Of a DNA stretch of 10,012 nucleotides, positions 5,293 to 10,012 are shown one piece after another. Location of the stretch: NCBI GenBank assembly GCA_016303095.1, contig JAEDMH010000083.1, positions 1 through 10,012 of the forward strand, in the 5' to 3' direction. Each line of letters starts with the position of its first letter. Position 1 is the first letter of the stretch. The position numbers and the translations under genes are program-made. Source of the stretch: Lentisphaeria bacterium. Lineage in GTDB: Bacteria; Verrucomicrobiota; Lentisphaeria; Oligosphaerales; Oligosphaeraceae. A model generated the notes under the pieces. The model was given only the letters and a program-made list of their open reading frames with translations. It was not told the origin of the DNA and did not search any database.

Positions 5293-7992
5293 ATGCCCTG
5301 CCACCACTCCTGTTCCTGCGCCCACCACTCCCACGAAGAGGATGGGGCCCAAAGCCCCTTCGCCGTCGTCGTCCCCTGCGGCCTGCAGACGGAATACAAG
5401 ACCAATCCCCTGGGGATGGATGAACCCAGGCCGCGCTTCGCCTACCAGTTGAAGGGCGCCGTGCGCCAGGAGGAGAGACAGGTGCAGGTCTTCCCCGCCG
5501 GCGGGACGCAGCCCGTATGGGACACAGGCTGGGAAAAGACGGGGCTCTCCCAGCAAATCGTCTACCAGGGCGCACCCCTGGAGCCCTTCCAGCGCTACCT
5601 TTGGCGCGTGCGCATCAAGGATGAAACAGGCAAGGCATGCCCCTGGTCCCCCCTGGAGGAAAATTATTTCGAGACGGGATTCCTGGGAACCCCCTGGAAG
5701 GACAGCTCCTGGATCGGCTTCTGGGGCGGCAACCGCGTCAGCCAGCACCCCCAGCTCTTCTTCCGGGAATTCGACCTGCCCGCCCTCTCCTCCCTGGCCA
5801 GCGCCAGGCTCTACGTCACCGCCCTGGGCTGCTACGAGGCGGAACTCAACGGCACCGTGGTCTCCTGGCCCCTGGCCCCCGGCTGGACCGCCTACCGCCA
5901 CCGCACCCAATACCAGGCCTACGACGTGAAGGAATGCCTGAAAGAGGGCAGGAACATCCTCTGGCTCACCCTGGCCTCCGGATGGTATGACGGACGCATC
6001 GCCGGAGAATGGAACGACGGATACCCCCTCTACGGGGAACACGAGGCCGTGCGCGCCGAACTCCACCTCGCCTTCCAGGATGGCTCCCGCCAGGTCCTGG
6101 GCACCGACGCCACCTTCCAGACCGCCCAGTGGGGCGGCGCCATCCGCATGAGCGACATCTACGACGGGGAACTCTGCCAGGGATGGCGCACCAAGGAGAT
6201 GGCCCGGCAGCAGGCCTGCACCCCCGCCGGCGCCTTCTCCAAAATCCCCGTGGACATCACCTGGAACAGCGGCCCCCAGGTGGCCCGACTGGCCATCCGG
6301 GAACCCGTCTCCATCACCCGGCGCTGCCAGGGGACCTACGTGGTGGACTTCGGCCAGAATTTCACCGGGCGGGAGATCCTCCACATCAAGAACACCGTGC
6401 GGGGCGCCACCATCACCGTCAAGCACGGGGAGATGCTGGAAGAGGACGGCTCCGTCTACGTGACCAACCTCCGGGGGGCCAAGGCCATGACCACCTATAT
6501 CTGCGACACGGCGGAGGAGACGGTCTACGAACCCACCTTCACCTTCTACGGCTTCCGATACCTGGAGGTCTCTGGCTGGCCCGGACGCGCCCCCACCAAG
6601 AAGGACATCACCGCCGCCGTCCTCTCCAGCGACCTGAAGCGCACCGGACTCTTCATGTGCTCCCACGACATGGTGAACCGACTCTTCGACAACGTGGGAT
6701 GGGGACTGCGCTCCAATCTCCTGGACGTGCCCACCGACTGCCCCCAGAGGGACGAACGCTTCGGATGGACGGGGGACGCACAGGTGGTCTGCAACGCCGC
6801 CACCTACTGCCTCCAGGCCCCTGACTTCTACACCAAGTGGCTCATCGACCTCAACCTGGACCAGGCCCCCGACGGATGCTACCCCAACGTCTCCCCCAAC
6901 CCCAGGCAACGCCTCATCCCCGCCACCCACTTCCCCGGCCCCGCCTGGCAGGACGCCGCCATCGTCGTCCCCTGGCAGCTCTACCGGAAATACGGGGACG
7001 CCAGGGTCCTGGAGCGCCATTTCCCCCAGATGGACCGCTATCTCCAATACGTGGTGGAATACTCCAAGGGCACCTATGTCCCTGAACCTCCCCGATACGG
7101 CGACTGGCTCAACATCGACGCGCCCACCAGCAACCCCCTCATCGCCACCGCCTACCTGGCCGGCATGCTGGACCTGCTCTCCCGCATGGCGGGAATCCTG
7201 GGGCGGACGGCGGACCAGGAACGCCTGGCCAAGCAGGCCCGGAAGGCGAAAAAGGCCTTCCAGGCACGCTTCGTGGACCCCGAAAAGGGCCTGGTGGAGA
7301 CCACCCAGTGCGCCCTGCTTCTGGCCCTCCACTTCGACCTCCTCCCCCCCAAGTGGGTCCAGCCCAGCGTGGACGCCCTGGTGAAGGACATCCGGGAGAA
7401 GCGGAACCTCCATCTCTCCACAGGCTTCGTGGGCACCCCCCTCCTCCTGCCCGTGCTGAGCCGCTTCGGACAGGCCGACCTGGCCTACGACCTCCTCCTC
7501 CAGACCTCCTACCCCGGCTGGCTCTACCCCATCACCCAGGGCGCCACCACCATGTGGGAACGCTGGAACAGCTATACCAAGGAAGGGGGATTCGGCGACA
7601 TGAACATGAACTCCTTCAACCACTACGCCTACGGCGCCGTGGCGGAGTGGTTCTTCGAAAGCATCTGCGGAATCCAGCCCATCGACGACGACCCCGCCGC
7701 TGTCGCCTTCAAGCGCTTCCGCCTGGCCCCCCAGCCTGGAAAGCCCCTGGACAGCGCCTGCGCCGTCTTCGTCTCTCCCTACGGCGTCATCTCCTCCTCC
7801 TGGGAGCGCAAGTCCTCCCGGAAGGGAAGCCAGCTCCTCTGGAACTTCTTCGTCCCCTACAACACCACGGCGGAAATCACCCTCCCCCCCGGAAAGGTGC
7901 TGGAGTTCTCCGGAAATTCCGAATTCCTCCACGACGACCGGGGCGGCCTGCTGGCCCTCCCCGGGGAATACACCATCCTCCTCCAGGAATAA
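5293..7992 (+). CDS. Alpha-L-rhamnosidase, glycoside hydrolase family 78
   Basis: This inverting glycosidase releases terminal alpha-L-rhamnose from plant glycosides, pectic fragments or bacterial glycans. The 899 residues show the usual GH78 layout. An Ig-like domain covers about 30-130 (EYKTNPLGMDEPRPRFAYQL), and the Bac_rhamnosid_N beta-sandwich about 137-320. A further beta domain lies near 345-440 (VVDFGQNFTGREI), then the six-hairpin barrel about 440-790, and a C-terminal beta domain. The hallmark DCPQRDERFGWTGDA places conserved acids at Asp482, Glu488 (probable general acid) and Asp495. TTMWERW places the probable base at Glu756. No signal peptide or lipobox is seen, so it is likely cytoplasmic and acts on imported oligosaccharides. 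Residues 3-14 are unusually rich in Cys and His. It stands alone, flanked by gene relics, with no sugar transporter, kinase or regulator nearby. The leader is C-rich with no Shine-Dalgarno sequence. All catalytic residues are intact. Confidence 0.93.
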   Translation: MPCHHSCSCAHHSHEEDGAQSPFAVVVPCGLQTEYKTNPLGMDEPRPRFAYQLKGAVRQEERQVQVFPAGGTQPVWDTGWEKTGLSQQIVYQGAPLEPFQRYLWRVRIKDETGKACPWSPLEENYFETGFLGTPWKDSSWIGFWGGNRVSQHPQLFFREFDLPALSSLASARLYVTALGCYEAELNGTVVSWPLAPGWTAYRHRTQYQAYDVKECLKEGRNILWLTLASGWYDGRIAGEWNDGYPLYGEHEAVRAELHLAFQDGSRQVLGTDATFQTAQWGGAIRMSDIYDGELCQGWRTKEMARQQACTPAGAFSKIPVDITWNSGPQVARLAIREPVSITRRCQGTYVVDFGQNFTGREILHIKNTVRGATITVKHGEMLEEDGSVYVTNLRGAKAMTTYICDTAEETVYEPTFTFYGFRYLEVSGWPGRAPTKKDITAAVLSSDLKRTGLFMCSHDMVNRLFDNVGWGLRSNLLDVPTDCPQRDERFGWTGDAQVVCNAATYCLQAPDFYTKWLIDLNLDQAPDGCYPNVSPNPRQRLIPATHFPGPAWQDAAIVVPWQLYRKYGDARVLERHFPQMDRYLQYVVEYSKGTYVPEPPRYGDWLNIDAPTSNPLIATAYLAGMLDLLSRMAGILGRTADQERLAKQARKAKKAFQARFVDPEKGLVETTQCALLLALHFDLLPPKWVQPSVDALVKDIREKRNLHLSTGFVGTPLLLPVLSRFGQADLAYDLLLQTSYPGWLYPITQGATTMWERWNSYTKEGGFGDMNMNSFNHYAYGAVAEWFFESICGIQPIDDDPAAVAFKRFRLAPQPGKPLDSACAVFVSPYGVISSSWERKSSRKGSQLLWNFFVPYNTTAEITLPPGKVLEFSGNSEFLHDDRGGLLALPGEYTILLQE

Positions 7993-8016
7993 TCCCCCCT
8001 CCCCCACCTTGCCTGA

Positions 8017-8390
8017 CGACTTCGGAGACCTGCTCCCCAGGAACCTCTGGCCTCCCAGCCACAGCTGAAGGCCGGGACGGCCATGGGGAACGCCCTGTCC
8101 CTAGTGGACATGGTGGCGCTCCTGGTGGACGCCCGGGCGCCCATGGCCACCCGCACCCCACGCCTGGAATAGCGCATCATCCAGCGCCCCAGGCTCCTGG
8201 TGGCCAACAAGGTGGACCTGGCCGCCCCCTTCATCAGCCGCCGCTGGAAGGAGGCCTTCGCCGCCCCGGGGGAGGAACTCCTCCTCCTGGACGCCAGCCG
8301 GCAGCGGAACCCGAAGGCCCTGGTGCGCCAGTGGAGGGACTTCGCCTTGGAGCAGCGCCGGCGGCGGGGCGCCCTCCTCGCCTCCCCGCA
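8017..8390 (+). pseudogene. rbgA: Truncated RbgA/YlqF-type ribosome-assembly GTPase remnant
   Basis: From about 8062 the frame reads like the start of a circularly permuted GTPase of the RbgA/YlqF group: ALSLVDMVALLVDARAPMATRTPRLE. It is then interrupted by an in-frame TAG at 8170-8172, exactly where the family continues, and resumes as RIIQRPRLLVANKVDLA. NKVD at 8206-8217 is the G4 guanine-specificity motif, and LLLLDASRQRN carries the G5-like segment. In this family G4 and G5 come before the P-loop; here the sequence stops matching after about 8390, so the G1 P-loop, G2, G3 and the RNA-binding C-terminus are all gone. The N-terminal start (usually an FPGHM-like motif) is also not found. Intact family members act in 50S subunit maturation; this copy cannot bind GTP. 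The limits are approximate. It passes in frame into the HD-domain remnant, so an annotation program may start a composite gene at the GTG at 8200. Confidence 0.72.
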
Positions 8391-8867
8391 ACACCCCTCC
8401 TTCCTGGAGTCCTGGAAGGGGGAGGAGGAGTTCTGGGGGATTGTGGGGCTCCTCCATGACGTGGACTTTGAGAAATATCCCCAGGAGCATTGCCGGAAAG
8501 CCTCGGAGCAGCTGGCGGAGATCGGAGTTCTCCCCTCGCTGGTGCATGCCGTCTGTTCCCACGGCTGGAATCTCACGGTGGATGTGAAGCCGGAGCATTC
8601 CATGGAGAAGGTGCTTTATGCGGTCGACGAGTTGACGGGGCTGATTTGGGCTTGCGCCTTGGTGCTGTCCTCCCGAAGCGTGAAGGAGCTCCAGGTGAAT
8701 TCCACCGCAAGAAATTCCGCAACGAGAAGTTTGCGGCGGGCTGCTCCCGCCCGGTCATCGAGGTGGGGGCGCAGTTGCTGGGGTGGTCCCTGGATGAACT
8801 GCTGGAGAGGACCCTTGTGGCCATGCAGGAGACCTCCGACGAAGTCGAGGCCCTTTCCAGGGAGTGA
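8391..8867 (+). pseudogene. HD-domain hydrolase, N-terminally truncated and frameshifted
   Basis: The sequence resembles the small bacterial HDIG-type phosphohydrolase family. WGIVGLLHDVDFEKYPQEHC contains the metal-binding His-Asp pair at 8455-8460. A later SHG (His at 8560-8562) and DVKPEHSMEKVLYAVDELTGLI follow. The family's first His, normally on a helix some 25-30 residues before the HD pair, is missing because that part is replaced by GTPase-derived sequence. At about 8695-8702 the frame breaks: KELQV continues one base earlier as FHRKKFRNEKFAAG, implying one lost base. The second frame runs through AQLLGWSLDELLERTLVAMQE to TGA at 8865-8867, the expected end of the family. Substrates of this family are mostly unknown. 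With the N-terminus lost and the frame broken, it is probably non-functional. Its junction with the upstream GTPase piece is approximate (8360-8410). Confidence 0.75.
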
Positions 8868-8995
8868 CATTGCAGGGTGGAAACAGGCGGCCCCCTGCGC
8901 CTCTCCCGGAAAGCCGCCACCCCCGCCGGACTCCCCTTTCACACCTCGGTCAACACCACCGACCCAGGAAACCTCCGCCAGGCCCAGGATTCCTG

Positions 8996-9001
8996 GAGAG
9001 C
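8996..9001 (+). promoter_or_regulatory. Shine-Dalgarno-like site of the aminotransferase relic
   Basis: GGAGAG lies four bases before a GTG at 9006. Translation from that GTG begins KYDFDQIIPRR, which is the expected N-terminus of MalY/PatB enzymes, so this site decides the start. The 138 bases between the HD relic stop and this GTG hold nothing else I can recognise. Confidence 0.45.
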
Positions 9002-9005
9002 CCCC

Positions 9006-10012
9006 GTGAAATACGATTTTGACCAAATCATCCCACGCCGCCACACCAATAGCCTCAAGTACGACTTCGCCAAGGAGTGGGTGGGGCAAGCCCGAGGGCC
9101 TGCTGCCCATGTGGGTGGCGGACATGGATTTCCAGGCACCGCTCGCCGTCCGGGAAGCCCTCGCGGAAAAGGCGGCCCACGGAATCTTCGGATACTCCAA
9201 CCTGGATGAAAGCGACTTCGAGCCCCTGGGCCACTGGTTCGAGACACGCCACAACGGGAAGACAGACCCACATTCCGCCGTCCTCACCCCCGGCATCGTC
9301 TTCGCCCTCTGCACCTGGATACGCTGCCTGACACAGCCCGGGGACGCCATCCTCATCCAGGAACCCGTCTACTACGGCTTCAAGGCGGCCATCCGGAAAA
9401 CCAACGCCGGCCCGTGGCCAGCGAACTGCTCTTCGACGGAACCCAGTACCACATCGACTTCGAGGATTTCGAACGGAAAATCACGGAGAACGGGGTGAAG
9501 CTGTTCCTCCTCGGCAGCCCCCACAACCCGGTGGGACGGGTCTGGACAAGGGAGGAACTGGCGCACATGGCGGAAATCTGCCTGCGCCACGGCGTCTTTG
9601 TGGTGGCCGACGAAATCCACGAGGACTTTGTCTACCCGGGACACCGCCATACGGTGTTCGCCTCCCTCTCCCAGGAGGTGGCCGACGCATGCGCAATCTG
9701 CACCGCCCCCAGCAAGACCTTTAACCTCGCCGCCTTGCACAACGCCAATGTCTTCATCGCCACCCCCCAGGCGAGAAAGGCCTTCCCAAGGGAATTGGAC
9801 GCGGAGGGCTTCAGCCAGCCCAACATCATGGGGCTGGTCGCCTGCCAGGCCGCCTACCGGCATGGTGCCGATTGACTCGACCAACTGGTGGAATACCTGG
9901 CGGACAACATCGCCCTCATGGAGGAAACCTTCCGCCGGAAAATGCCCCGGCTGCGTCTGGTCAACCCCCAGGGGACCTATCTCCCCTGGGTGGACTTCTC
10001 CGGCCTCGGACG
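9006..10012 (+). pseudogene. patB: MalY/PatB-type PLP aminotransferase (cystathionine beta-lyase), multiply broken and cut by the window end
   Basis: Intact relatives are pyridoxal-phosphate enzymes of fold type I that split cystathionine or cysteine C-S bonds. The order here is KYDFDQIIPRRHTNSLKYD, LPMWVADMDFQAP, GIFGYSNLDE, QEPVYYGF, GSPHNPVGRVWTREEL, VVADEIHEDFVYPG and APSKTFNLAALHNAN, with the PLP lysine at 9714-9716. Three lesions are visible. An extra base near 9082-9090 shifts WVG to the frame carrying KPEGLLPMWVAD. A lost base near 9405-9411 joins KTNA to RPVASELLFDG in another frame. A TGA at 9873-9875 sits in frame where relatives usually have Trp, after which LDQLVEYLADNIALMEETF continues. 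Base 10012 cuts the gene before its end. The start is the GTG at 9006. Conserved catalytic residues remain, so the decay looks recent, or some indels could be sequencing errors. TGA is a genuine stop elsewhere in the window, so recoding is unlikely. Confidence 0.82.

Noticed and set aside
5134..8007. 957-codon open frame on the minus strand
   Set aside because: It mirrors the clearly functional GH78 gene and its leader, is Gly/Val-rich low complexity, and shows no recognisable motif.
8690..8705. Programmed ribosomal frameshift in the HD gene
   Set aside because: There is no slippery heptamer or evident stimulatory structure, and neighbouring genes are also broken.
9873..9875. TGA read as tryptophan (alternative genetic code)
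   Set aside because: TGA ends the flippase-like, DUF3014-like and HD reading frames at family-appropriate positions, and the same relic has two frameshifts.
1..10012. CRISPR arrays, tRNA or rRNA genes, insertion sequences, phage or toxin-antitoxin genes
   Set aside because: No regularly spaced repeats, cloverleaf or rRNA signatures, transposase motifs or terminal inverted repeats were seen.

Overview
The window is GC-rich bacterial DNA with almost every gene on the plus strand. Codons favour C or G in the third position. The asparaginyl-tRNA synthetase, the GalE epimerase and the DUF3014-type membrane-anchored protein suggest a bacterium, probably Gram-negative-like. Most starts lack a clear Shine-Dalgarno sequence and sit behind C/T-rich leaders. 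The lineage cannot be fixed from this; a Verrucomicrobiota/Lentisphaerota-like organism is a guess only. TGA ends several intact genes, so the standard bacterial code applies.

Bases 1-4746 hold an intact, tightly packed same-strand cluster. It starts with the tail of a coiled-coil protein, followed by galE (UDP-glucose 4-epimerase), a polytopic flippase-like protein of the LPG_synthase_TM family, asnS, and a single-pass DUF3014-like protein. Gaps are 42, 15, -4 and 33 bases, and the flippase stop overlaps the asnS start as ATGA. galE plus the flippase-like protein points to envelope glycan or lipid work. asnS and the DUF3014-like gene look co-transcribed rather than functionally linked.

Bases 4747-5292 have no intact gene. 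They hold, on the minus strand, the orphan C-terminal end of a copper-type P1B ATPase (CopA), two imperfect inverted repeats and a -10-like AT-rich box. Bases 5293-7992 encode a complete 899-residue GH78 alpha-L-rhamnosidase. It has no signal peptide but carries an odd Cys/His-rich N-terminal tip, and no sugar transporter or regulator lies beside it.

From about 8000 to the end the sequence is a gene graveyard. An RbgA/YlqF-type GTPase remnant has an in-frame TAG and has lost its P-loop half. It runs in frame into an HD-domain hydrolase that lacks its N-terminus and carries a frameshift. A MalY/PatB-type aminotransferase follows with two frameshifts and an in-frame TGA, and runs off the window. 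The change from intact genes to broken ones is abrupt. I found no convincing new defence, mobile or biosynthetic system; the most interesting features are the decay zone, the GTPase/HD chimera, the orphan CopA tail and the unusual translation leaders.
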